DNA of 64,000 nt from Cupriavidus yeoncheonensis (GTDB lineage Bacteria > Pseudomonadota > Gammaproteobacteria > Burkholderiales > Burkholderiaceae). Below are positions 27,933-35,117 of the stretch, one piece after another (position 1 is the stretch's first letter; each line of letters begins with the position of its first letter). A program made the translations under genes and the position numbers. The stretch is from NCBI RefSeq assembly GCF_905397275.1, contig NZ_CAJPUY010000001.1:310001-374000 (forward strand), read 5' to 3'. The notes below the pieces were generated by a model. It did not search any database, was not told where the DNA came from, and worked only from the letters and a program-made list of their open reading frames with translations.

Positions 27933-29410
27933 GCCGGGCCCCGCACGCGCCGGAGAGTTCCGGCGGCGGGTCGGGAGAGCCGACCCGGGCGGCGCTGCGC
28001 GCGCGTTATGGCGACCGGCTGCGCTGGCTGGTGCTGGTCACGCTGATGCTGGGGACGATGTCGTCCATTGTCTCGTCCACCATCATCAACGTTGCCATTC
28101 CGGACCTGAGCCGGCATTTCGGGCTCGGCCAGGAGCGCGCCCAGTGGGTGGCGGCCAGCTTCATGATCGCGATGACGCTGGCGATGCTGCTGACGCCCTG
28201 GCTGCTCAACCGCTACGGCCTGCGGCGCACCTTCCTGGGCGCGCTGGCGCTGCTGGGCGTGGGCGGATTGGTGGGCGGGCTGTCGCCGACCTACGGCGTG
28301 ATGATCGCCATGCGCGTGGCCGAAGGCGTCGCGGCGGGCATCATGCAGCCGCTGCCCAGCATCCTGGTGCTGCGCGTGTTCGATGAGCGCGAGCAGGGCA
28401 AGGCCATGACCCTGTTCGGATTTGGCGTGGTGCTTGCGCCGGCGCTCGGGCCAAGCCTCGGTGGTTTCCTCGTGGAAGCCTTCGGCTGGCGTTCCATCTT
28501 CTTCGTCGTGGTGCCGCTGACCCTGCTGGGCGCCCTCATGGCGCGGCGCTTCATGGCGGTCGATTCGGCCATGATGGGCGAGCGCAAGCCGCTGGACTGG
28601 CGCGGGCTGGCGCTGGCCGGCATCGCGACGGTCTGCCTGCTGAACGGGCTGGTGGAAATGCGCGAAAGCGTGGCCGCGGGCATGCTGCTGGCCGGCCTTG
28701 GCGTCGTGCTGACCGTGGTGTTCGTGATGTGGCAGCTGCGCGCGGCCGATCCGCTGATGGACATGCGGCTGTACAGCTACCGGCAGTTCTCGGCAGGCGC
28801 GGTGGTGGCGCTTATCTACGGCGCGGGCCTGTTCGGGTCGACCTACCTGCTGCCCGTGTACATGCAGATGGCGCTGAACTACACACCGTCGCGCGCGGGC
28901 CTGGTGTTGCTGCCGGCCGGCGTCGCGCTGGCCCTGACGATTGCAGTGGCGGGTCGCTTGACGCAGCGGGTGTCGCCGCATTACCAGGTGTCATTCGGGC
29001 TGGCCCTGCTGGCGCTGTCGTTCCTGCTGATGGCGACGGGCTCTCCGTCCACGCCATATCTGCTGCTGGTGGCGCTGGCGGTGCTCGGGCGCATTGGCCT
29101 CGGCTGCATCCTGCCGTCGCTGACGCTCGGGTCGATGCGCGGCGTGGATTTTTCGCTGATCGCGCAGGGATCGAGCTGCATCAATTTCGTGCGGCAGCTT
29201 GGCGGGGCGATCGGTGTCAGCCTGGCCGGCGTCGGCCTGCAGTGGCGGCTGAACCAGCATGGCACGGTGCTGGGGCAGGGCGCGGATGCGCTGGAGCAAG
29301 CCGCGCGCATCCGCGCCTTCGATGAAACCTTCCTGGCCGTGGGCGTGGTGATCGCCACGGCCATCCTGGCGTCCTGGCGCATCCGGCCGAAGCCGGTGCC
29401 GCTCGACTGA
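27929..29410 (+). CDS. DHA2-family MFS drug:proton antiporter (EmrB/QacA type)
   Basis: A 493-residue, 14-helix efflux pump. The family motifs are seen in TIINVAIPDLSRHFG (helix 1), WLLNRYGLRRTFLG (motif A) and GFGVVLAPALGPSLGGFLVE (motif C, which marks antiporters). It begins with GTG at 27929, inside the stop of the DUF1857 gene; the first 35 residues are a Gly/Ser/Pro-rich cytoplasmic leader. No EmrA-type adaptor is next to it, so it may pump into the periplasm only. The substrate is unknown. Confidence 0.92.
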   Translation: MSRAPHAPESSGGGSGEPTRAALRARYGDRLRWLVLVTLMLGTMSSIVSSTIINVAIPDLSRHFGLGQERAQWVAASFMIAMTLAMLLTPWLLNRYGLRRTFLGALALLGVGGLVGGLSPTYGVMIAMRVAEGVAAGIMQPLPSILVLRVFDEREQGKAMTLFGFGVVLAPALGPSLGGFLVEAFGWRSIFFVVVPLTLLGALMARRFMAVDSAMMGERKPLDWRGLALAGIATVCLLNGLVEMRESVAAGMLLAGLGVVLTVVFVMWQLRAADPLMDMRLYSYRQFSAGAVVALIYGAGLFGSTYLLPVYMQMALNYTPSRAGLVLLPAGVALALTIAVAGRLTQRVSPHYQVSFGLALLALSFLLMATGSPSTPYLLLVALAVLGRIGLGCILPSLTLGSMRGVDFSLIAQGSSCINFVRQLGGAIGVSLAGVGLQWRLNQHGTVLGQGADALEQAARIRAFDETFLAVGVVIATAILASWRIRPKPVPLD

Positions 29411-29431
29411 GGCGGGCGGCGCCGGCGGACC

Positions 29432-29701
29432 TCAGTTCGTGGCGCCGCTGCGCAACTCTTCCACGAGGGCGATGTAGCTTTCCATCGCGGCGTCCCGGGT
29501 GGTGCCCTTGAGGGCTTCCCACGCTTCGAACTTGTAGCGGCCGACGAAATCGGTCATGCCCGGCTTGTCGCCGTGGGCGTCGCCTTCGCTGCCTTGCTTG
29601 AACAGGGCGTACAGGCGCAGCAGCGTCATGTTGCTGGGGCGCTCGCTGAGTTGCTTGACGTCGGTCTGGGCCTGGTCGAAGCGGGCTTGCAGGTCACTCA
29701 T
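29432..29701 (-). CDS. Acyl-CoA-binding protein (ACBP)
   Basis: An 89-residue four-helix ACBP: MSDLQARFDQAQTDVKQLSERPSNMTLLRLYALFKQGSEGD, then KPGMTDFVGRYKFEAWEALKGTTRDAAMESYIALVEEL. The KP-x4-D-x3-RYK-x-EAW core that binds the CoA nucleotide is intact. ACBPs buffer long-chain acyl-CoA in the cytoplasm; they are widespread in eukaryotes and scattered in bacteria, including beta-proteobacteria. The gene is convergent with the DHA2 pump and divergent from tsaB. The start at 29701 follows GGAG on the minus strand. Confidence 0.95.
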   Translation of the reverse strand: MSDLQARFDQAQTDVKQLSERPSNMTLLRLYALFKQGSEGDAHGDKPGMTDFVGRYKFEAWEALKGTTRDAAMESYIALVEELRSGATN

Positions 29702-29822
29702 GGGGTCTCCTGGAGAGTCCGGGGAAAAGAATGGCCCGATGATAGTCCCCAATCCGGCACGCAGGTCCGCCAAAAAACCGAGGAAGGATTCGGTTTGGGG
29801 CGCCACCGGCTACAATCGCGCC

Positions 29823-30587
29823 ATGTCCTGGATTCTTGCTGTCGAAACTTCCACCGAGTGGTGTTCTGTTGCACTGGGCCGTGCCACGGCGGATGGCGCG
29901 GTCGAGTCATGGTCTCGCCATGACCATACCGGCGCGCGGTCGTCCGCACGCGTGCTGCCCGCGGCCGGCGAACTGCTGGCCGAAGCCGGCATTGCGCTGG
30001 CCGATTGCTCGGCCATTGCCTTCGGCGCCGGCCCGGGTTCGTTCACGGGCCTGCGTACCGCCTGCGGCGTGGCCCAGGGCCTGGCCTTCGGTGCCGGGCT
30101 GCCGGTCATTCCGGTCAATACGCTGATGGCGTGCGCGGAAAGCGCCCGCGGCGCCACGCCCGCCCTGCCGCCTGAAGTATCCGTGCTGGTCGCGCTGGAC
30201 GCGCGCATGGATGAAGCCTATTCCGCCGCCTTCCGCTGGGACGCAGCCGCGCACGAATGGACGACTGAAACGCGGATGCAGGTTGGTCCGCCGGAAACCG
30301 TGGCCTTGCCAGCCGGCGAATTCTGGGTGGCCGGCAACGCCGCCACGGTGTTTGGCGAACGGTTGGCCGGCCTGGCGCGCGCCGCGCGCGTGCTGCCCGA
30401 GGCCATGCCCCACGCGCAGCCGCTGGTGGCCATCGCGCTGCGGGCCCTGGCGCGCGGCGAGGCCATCGATGCCGCCCTGGCCATGCCGATCTACCTGCGC
30501 GACAAGGTCGCCCAGACCATCGAGGAGCGCGAAGCGGCCGCCGCCGCCAAGGCCGCCGCGCAAGGGGCCGCGAGGAGTACATCGTGA
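29823..30587 (+). CDS. tsaB: tRNA threonylcarbamoyladenosine biosynthesis protein TsaB
   Basis: A 254-residue ASKHA-fold protein: MSWILAVETSTEWCSVAL opens the domain and GAGPGSFTGLRTACGVAQGLAFG is the typical TsaB motif. TsaB dimerises with TsaD and, with TsaE, transfers threonylcarbamoyl to A37 of ANN-decoding tRNAs. The start at 29823 matches the family; upstream in-frame residues are antisense to the ACBP gene. The stop overlaps the rimI start (GTGA). The tsaB-rimI pairing is conserved in many proteobacteria. Confidence 0.95.
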   Translation: MSWILAVETSTEWCSVALGRATADGAVESWSRHDHTGARSSARVLPAAGELLAEAGIALADCSAIAFGAGPGSFTGLRTACGVAQGLAFGAGLPVIPVNTLMACAESARGATPALPPEVSVLVALDARMDEAYSAAFRWDAAAHEWTTETRMQVGPPETVALPAGEFWVAGNAATVFGERLAGLARAARVLPEAMPHAQPLVAIALRALARGEAIDAALAMPIYLRDKVAQTIEEREAAAAAKAAAQGAARSTS

Positions 30588-31129
30588 GCGTGAGCTACCG
30601 CGCGGATACTGCCGAGTCGTCGGACTGGCCGGAGGTTCCGGTCATGCCCGCCCTGGCCCATGGCTGGGTGCTCGCACGCATGAGTGCGCTGGACCTGCAG
30701 GCGGTGGCGGAGATCGAATCGCGCGCCTACAGCCATCCCTGGACGCGCGGCAATTTCGAGAACTCCATCAAGGCCGGCCATATGGGCCTGACCCTGCGCG
30801 ATCCGTCCGGTACGCTCGTGGCGTACGTCGTGCTGATGCCCGTGGTCGACGAGATGCACCTGCTCAACATCACCGTGGAGCCGCGCCGGCAGCGGCAGGG
30901 GGTGGGCCGCCTGATGCTGGCGGTGACGCTGGCGACATCGCACACGCACCACCTGCATACGATGCTGCTGGAAGTGCGGCCTTCCAATACCGGAGCGCTG
31001 GCGCTTTATCTCGAGGCAGGTTTTGTCGAGATCGGCCGGCGCAAGGGCTACTACCCGGCGGCCGGCAACGCTCGCGAAGACGCGCTGGTGTTGCGCCGGG
31101 CCTGGCCCGGCAGCGAGGACGCAGCATGA
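30584..31129 (+). CDS. rimI: Ribosomal protein bS18 alanine N-acetyltransferase RimI
   Basis: A 181-residue GNAT acetyltransferase. The acetyl-CoA loop is RRQRQGVGRLML, preceded by the strand HLLNITVEP and followed by LEVRPSNTGALALYLEAGFVEIGRRKGYY. RimI acetylates the N-terminus of ribosomal protein S18. It starts at a GTG overlapping the tsaB stop and carries about 35 extra N-terminal residues compared with E. coli RimI; a later internal start such as MPALAHGW is possible. It overlaps the next gene by four bases. Confidence 0.92.
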   Translation: MSVSYRADTAESSDWPEVPVMPALAHGWVLARMSALDLQAVAEIESRAYSHPWTRGNFENSIKAGHMGLTLRDPSGTLVAYVVLMPVVDEMHLLNITVEPRRQRQGVGRLMLAVTLATSHTHHLHTMLLEVRPSNTGALALYLEAGFVEIGRRKGYYPAAGNAREDALVLRRAWPGSEDAA

Positions 31130-31989
31130 GCCGCCGCGCACAGTTCCTTGAGGTGCTGGGCATTCCCACGGAGTGGGTGCCGCGCAAGCCGGTGGGCGCG
31201 CCGCAGGATGCCGCTGCGGAGCCCCACCGCGAGGCCGCCATGCTGGCCGGGCCCGAGGCGCAAACCGAACCCCTGCTGGCGCCGGAGTCCATCGAAGCAC
31301 GGCTTGTGGAGGTCATGGACCTGGAGCCGGACCTTGAAGAGCCGGCGCCACCTTTCGTCGCCGAGCCCGAGCCTGAGCCCGAGCGCCCCGCTGCCGTCCC
31401 CGATCGCGAAGCTGCCATCGCCGCGATGGAGTGGCCCGCACTGGATGCCGCTGTGGCGTCCTGCACGGCCTGCGGCCTGTGCCAGACGCGAACCAACACC
31501 GTGTTCGGCGTGGGCGATCGCCAGGCGGAATGGATGCTGGTCGGCGAGGCGCCCGGCGAGAACGAAGACCTGCAAGGCGAACCGTTCGTCGGCCAGGCTG
31601 GCAAGCTGCTGGACAATATGCTGGGATCGCTGGGACTCGCGCGTGGCCGCAACGTCTTCATCGCCAATGTGCTCAAATGCCGTCCGCCGGGCAACCGCAA
31701 CCCGGAACCGGCCGAGGTCGAGCAGTGCGAGCCGTTCCTGAAGCGGCAGATCGCGCTGGTGCGGCCCAAGGTCATCGTCGTGCTGGGCCGCTTTGCCGCG
31801 CAGTCCCTGCTGCGCACCACCACCCCGATCGGCAAGCTGCGCGGCACTGTCCATCGCTACGAGGGGATTCCCGTGGTGGTCACCTACCATCCCGCCTATC
31901 TGCTGCGCACGCTGACCGACAAGGCTCGCGCCTGGGAGGACCTGTGCCTGGCCCGCGAGATACACGATCGTGCGGGAGCTCAGGCCTGA
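31126..31989 (+). CDS. Type 4 (Fe-S) uracil-DNA glycosylase
   Basis: A 287-residue protein. The C-terminal 180 residues are a family 4 UDG: motif A GEAPGENEDLQGEPFVGQAGKLL, motif B TYHPAYLLR, and Fe-S cysteines C116 and C119 (TACGLC) with C185 and C201 (KCRPPGN ... EQCEPF). C113 is an extra nearby cysteine. It removes uracil from DNA in base-excision repair. The N-terminal ~100 residues are a low-complexity acidic/proline extension (EPEPEPERP), common in beta-proteobacterial members. It overlaps rimI (ATGA) and the DUF1853 gene by 20 bases. Confidence 0.93.
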   Translation: MSRRAQFLEVLGIPTEWVPRKPVGAPQDAAAEPHREAAMLAGPEAQTEPLLAPESIEARLVEVMDLEPDLEEPAPPFVAEPEPEPERPAAVPDREAAIAAMEWPALDAAVASCTACGLCQTRTNTVFGVGDRQAEWMLVGEAPGENEDLQGEPFVGQAGKLLDNMLGSLGLARGRNVFIANVLKCRPPGNRNPEPAEVEQCEPFLKRQIALVRPKVIVVLGRFAAQSLLRTTTPIGKLRGTVHRYEGIPVVVTYHPAYLLRTLTDKARAWEDLCLAREIHDRAGAQA

Positions 31990-33085
31990 CCTTTCGCTGA
32001 GCCACGGCGGCAACGGCGTGCACGCGCCGGCGCCGCCGCTGTGGCAACAGGCGCTGTCGCCACGCACGCGCGACCTGGCCTGGTGCACCTTGTCACCGGC
32101 CCTGCTCGCGGGCCTGCCGGCCGCCGGTGACAGCGTCGCGCGCCTGGCCCGCTGGCCCGCCGGCGCCCAGTCTGCCTGGGAGCACTGGCTTGGCCAGGCC
32201 GATCCCGCAGGCTTGCCCGCCACCATTACCGAACTCGCCAGCGGCATTGCCGATGCGTTGCCCGAAGAGCCCGGCCGCGCCCGCAGCCTGCGCCTGGGGC
32301 GCCATGCCGAACGCCTGCTGCAGTTCGCGCTGCGCCATGCGCAGGGGCTGGAATTGCTGGCGGCAAACGTACCGGTCAGACGCGCGCACGGGCGCGGTAT
32401 CCAGACGCTCGGCGAACTCGACTTCGTCTGGCGGGACCAGGGCAGCGGCGAGGTGGTGCATTGGGAAATGGCCGCCAAGTTCTACCTGATGGTCGATGCC
32501 GGCGACAGGCAAGCGCTGGGGCTGCGCGGGTTTGTCGGGCCGAACCTCGTCGACCGGCTCGGCGACAAGCTCGACCATATCGTGCACCGGCAGCTGCCGC
32601 TGGCTCGCACGGCGGAGGCGCTGGGATTGCTGGGCAGCGCGGTCGATCGCAGTGAAGTCTATCTGCTGGGGTGGCTGTTCTATCGCGACGGCCTGGTGCC
32701 GCAAGGATTGGACCGTCTGGGCATTGCCGGCAACCACTTGCACGGCTGGTGGTCCACGCTTGACGACTGGTTTGCGCGCGCCGGCCAAGCAGCCGGCACG
32801 CGCTGGTGCCGGTTGTCGCGCTCGGGCTGGTTGTCCGGCGCGCTGCTGGAAGAGGGCGACACCGAAGCGGCGGACTCCCTGCGCGAGGCGCTGGCCGAGC
32901 GCTTTGCCGATCCCCACCCCGACCACGGCTGGCGCCGTGAATCACCGATCATGCTGTGCGAGATGGAACCGGCCGGCGCGCAGGCGCCGGGCTGGTGGCG
33001 CGAGCGCTCGCGCGGGTTCGTGGTGCCGACCGGCTGGCCTGAGCGGGCCCTGGCGCGTGCGGCAATTGCTGCCACCGCCGGCTAA
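31970..33085 (+). CDS. DUF1853 family protein, possibly PD-(D/E)XK nuclease-like
   Basis: A 371-residue cytoplasmic protein of the DUF1853 family (RDLAWCTLSPALLAG at the start, LGRHAERLLQFALRH, and PMLCEME-like IMLCEMEPAG near the end). The block TLGELDFVWRDQ followed by VVHWEMAAKFYL resembles the D...E-x-K core of restriction-type nucleases, with Asp, Glu and Lys appropriately placed; this is inference. It begins with GTG 20 bases inside the UDG gene, hinting at a DNA-repair link. Its TAA stop is the first three bases of the repeat element at 33083, so the native C-terminus may have been changed. Confidence 0.8.
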   Translation: MRELRPDLSLSHGGNGVHAPAPPLWQQALSPRTRDLAWCTLSPALLAGLPAAGDSVARLARWPAGAQSAWEHWLGQADPAGLPATITELASGIADALPEEPGRARSLRLGRHAERLLQFALRHAQGLELLAANVPVRRAHGRGIQTLGELDFVWRDQGSGEVVHWEMAAKFYLMVDAGDRQALGLRGFVGPNLVDRLGDKLDHIVHRQLPLARTAEALGLLGSAVDRSEVYLLGWLFYRDGLVPQGLDRLGIAGNHLHGWWSTLDDWFARAGQAAGTRWCRLSRSGWLSGALLEEGDTEAADSLREALAERFADPHPDHGWRRESPIMLCEMEPAGAQAPGWWRERSRGFVVPTGWPERALARAAIAATAG

Positions 33086-33352
33086 GAACCCATTTCAGAA
33101 TGAGGAAGGGGCGCGAAGGCTGTTGCCGGGCCGCAGGGCTAGGCGTGGCCGACGCCGCGTGGTCATTCCACGCAAGGAGGCCACAACGACGCCATGCGGC
33201 CCGGCAACAGCCTTCCCTTCGGGTTCCATCCAGGCGTGGCGCATGCGTTGTTGCGGGCCTTGACCTTGGAACGACCAAGGCCGGCGGCCCACGCCTAGCC
33301 TGCGCCACGTGGATGGAACGCGTCCCCTTCCTCATTCTGAAATGGGTTCTTA
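33083..33352. mobile_element. 270-bp MITE-like element with 29-bp perfect terminal inverted repeats
   Basis: The left end (33083-33111, beginning TAAGAACCCATTTCAG) is repeated exactly in reverse complement at 33324-33352. Inside are further inverted pairs: an 18-20 bp pair based on GGCTGTTGCCGGGCCGCA (about 33118 and 33195), GGCTAGGCGTGG with CCACGCCTAGCC, TTCCATCCA...GTGGCGCA with its complement, and small hairpins GCGTGG-TCATT-CCACGC and CCTTGG-AACGA-CCAAGG. No reading frame in it looks real and no transposase is present. The outermost bases are TA on both sides, which could be target or repeat sequence. It occupies the whole gap between DUF1853 and the marR promoter. Confidence 0.8.
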
Positions 33353-33365
33353 GTGGCCTATGCGC

Positions 33366-33394
33366 TTCGTCGAGCGTTGGAACTTACGTACAAT
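33366..33394 (+). promoter_or_regulatory. Candidate promoter of the marR gene
   Basis: TTCGTC, a 17-base spacer and TACAAT at 33389-33394. It begins 14 bases after the repeat element ends and 48 bases before the MarR ATG. Confidence 0.4.
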
Positions 33395-33441
33395 TGAGCG
33401 CGGCAGCGCAAAAACATTGTCCTTCCAGGGAAGCAAAACCG

Positions 33442-34119
33442 ATGAGCCCCACCGCCGCAAAGCAGACTCCGCCCGCACGATCGCGCAAGAAGCCGGCTCC
33501 AGCCGCCCAGGCCGATGCAACCCGAAAGCCGCGCTTGCCCGGCAGCAGCCACATCGACCTCATCACGCTGCAGTGGCAGCATGAGCGCAGTGACCTCGAC
33601 CTTTCGAACTTCCTGCTCGCGACCTATTTCATGCGGCTCGGCACGCTCATCGAACGCGCCTTTGACCGGCTGTGCCTGCGGGAATGGGGCATCAGCGGGT
33701 CCGACATGCGGGTCCTGCTCGCCCTGCGCCGGGGCGGTCCGCCGTATGCAAAGCGGCCGACGGATCTGTATCGGGCCCTGATCGTGACCTCGGGGGCGAT
33801 CACGAAGAAGATCGACCGGCTTGCCGGCCACGGCATGGTGGAGCGCGCGATCGATCCCGGCCATGCCGGTGGCTTCATCGTGCATCTTACGAAGAAGGGA
33901 ATCGAGACCGTTGAACAGGCGGTGGAAACGCTCGCCAACGAGTCGTCCATCGCACCGGCCATGTCGCAGTTCCCGGAGCATGAGCGTGCCGCGGGTCAGG
34001 CGTTCTGCCTCCGGACACTCTCCCTGATGGAAGAACTGGTGCTTCCGGACCTTGAAGACGATGCCGGGGCCGAGCCAGCGCCGGCCCGATCCAGGACGAC
34101 CGGCCGGCAACGGAAATGA
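33442..34119 (+). CDS. MarR-family transcriptional regulator
   Basis: A 225-residue regulator. After a basic, Pro/Ala-rich leader of about 45 residues comes a winged HTH: LCLREWGISGSDMRVLLALRRGGPPYAKRPTDLYRALIVTSGAITKKIDRLAGHGMVERAIDPGHAGGFIVHLTKKG. MarR proteins are mostly repressors released by aromatic ligands. It is convergent with the dioxygenase gene at the end of the catabolic cluster, so it may regulate that cluster or its own promoter. The start at 33442 follows GGGAAG; longer in-frame extensions run through the repeat element and are rejected. Confidence 0.88.
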   Translation: MSPTAAKQTPPARSRKKPAPAAQADATRKPRLPGSSHIDLITLQWQHERSDLDLSNFLLATYFMRLGTLIERAFDRLCLREWGISGSDMRVLLALRRGGPPYAKRPTDLYRALIVTSGAITKKIDRLAGHGMVERAIDPGHAGGFIVHLTKKGIETVEQAVETLANESSIAPAMSQFPEHERAAGQAFCLRTLSLMEELVLPDLEDDAGAEPAPARSRTTGRQRK

Positions 34120-34158
34120 CTGGCGCCCTGCCTTGCCGGGCTGGCGCCTGCGCCCGGG

Positions 34159-35034
34159 TTACTGGCCCTGCCCCGCCGGATTGAGCACGAATTCGTAGTC
34201 GAGCGTGTGGAACGCCGATGGCATCGCGGTGCCGTCCGGCGCCATGCCGGCAGGATGCTCGACCCAGTCCACGACCAGCGACGAGCGCACGCCGAACACG
34301 GCATCCGAGTCGAGGTACTGGTCTTCGTTGCGGAACAGGTGCGTGATCAATGGCTCATACCCCGGTGCCTTGATCCAGAAATGCAGGTGCGCGGGGCGCC
34401 ACGGGTGCCGGCCGAGTGCGTCGAGCATGCGTCCTACCGGACCGTCATGCGGGATCGGGTACGCCTCCGGCAGGATCGACCGGAAATGAAAGCGTCCGTC
34501 CGGCAGGGTATGCAGGCGACCCCGCGCCTGATGCGCCGGGTCCGCATCGGTGTACTGCACGTCGTAGAAGCCGTCTTCATCGGATTGCCAGACTTCGATC
34601 TCCGCATCCGCCACCGGTTCGCCGTGCAGGCCGCGCACGCGCCCCGAGACAAAGCACGGCCGTCCCCTGGCGCCGTTGGACAGGTCGTCGCCATTCTCGT
34701 ACCCGGGTGATCCGTTGACGAAGAATGGCCCCAGTACCGTGGCTTCCGTACATGCCGCCGGCTTGCGGTTGTTCTGCGTCGTCACGAGCATCGACAGCCC
34801 GAGAACGTCGGACAGCAGCACGAACTCCTGCCGCCGGTCGTCGGTGATATGGCCGACATCGGTAAGGAAGCCGATCGCCTGGTGCCATTCCTCTTCCGTC
34901 AGCCTGACGTCCCTGGCAAAGGCGTGCAGATGCCGGACCAGGCTGCTCATCACGGTCAGCAGCCGCTCGTTCCCGCACTTCGCCATCGCGGCCAGTACCG
35001 CCGGCGTAATGGTGTCTTCGTCGATGTTTCGCAT
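34159..35034 (-). CDS. Intradiol ring-cleavage dioxygenase, hydroxyquinol 1,2-dioxygenase-like
   Basis: A 291-residue non-haem Fe(III) dioxygenase with the N-terminal helical dimerisation domain of catechol/hydroxyquinol dioxygenases (residues 1-100) and the beta-sandwich catalytic domain. Metal ligands are visible as Tyr in GFYDVQY, Tyr in EAYPIPHDGP, and two His in RPAHLHFW. VLGPFFVNGSP precedes the domain. The length and pattern favour hydroxyquinol 1,2-dioxygenase, which makes maleylacetate, over catechol dioxygenase, but specificity cannot be settled by reading. It is the last gene of the minus-strand cluster, 83 bases after the hydroxylase. No maleylacetate reductase is nearby. Confidence 0.88.
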   Translation of the reverse strand: MRNIDEDTITPAVLAAMAKCGNERLLTVMSSLVRHLHAFARDVRLTEEEWHQAIGFLTDVGHITDDRRQEFVLLSDVLGLSMLVTTQNNRKPAACTEATVLGPFFVNGSPGYENGDDLSNGARGRPCFVSGRVRGLHGEPVADAEIEVWQSDEDGFYDVQYTDADPAHQARGRLHTLPDGRFHFRSILPEAYPIPHDGPVGRMLDALGRHPWRPAHLHFWIKAPGYEPLITHLFRNEDQYLDSDAVFGVRSSLVVDWVEHPAGMAPDGTAMPSAFHTLDYEFVLNPAGQGQ

Positions 35035-35117
35035 CGTTCCTGCCTTCAGTTCCAGCGAACGATGAGCCCATGCCGCGGCCCATCGTCGCATGACGTCGCA
35101 ATGTCTTCGGTCTTCTG

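Noticed and set aside
33083-33352. A retron or other reverse-transcriptase-linked RNA
   Set aside because: The structure is suggestive, but no reverse transcriptase or effector gene lies nearby; the terminal repeats fit a MITE-like element better.
33100-33441. A long N-terminal extension of the MarR protein through the repeat element
   Set aside because: It would translate the inverted-repeat element. MarR homology begins well after 33442, where there is a ribosome-binding site and a promoter candidate upstream.
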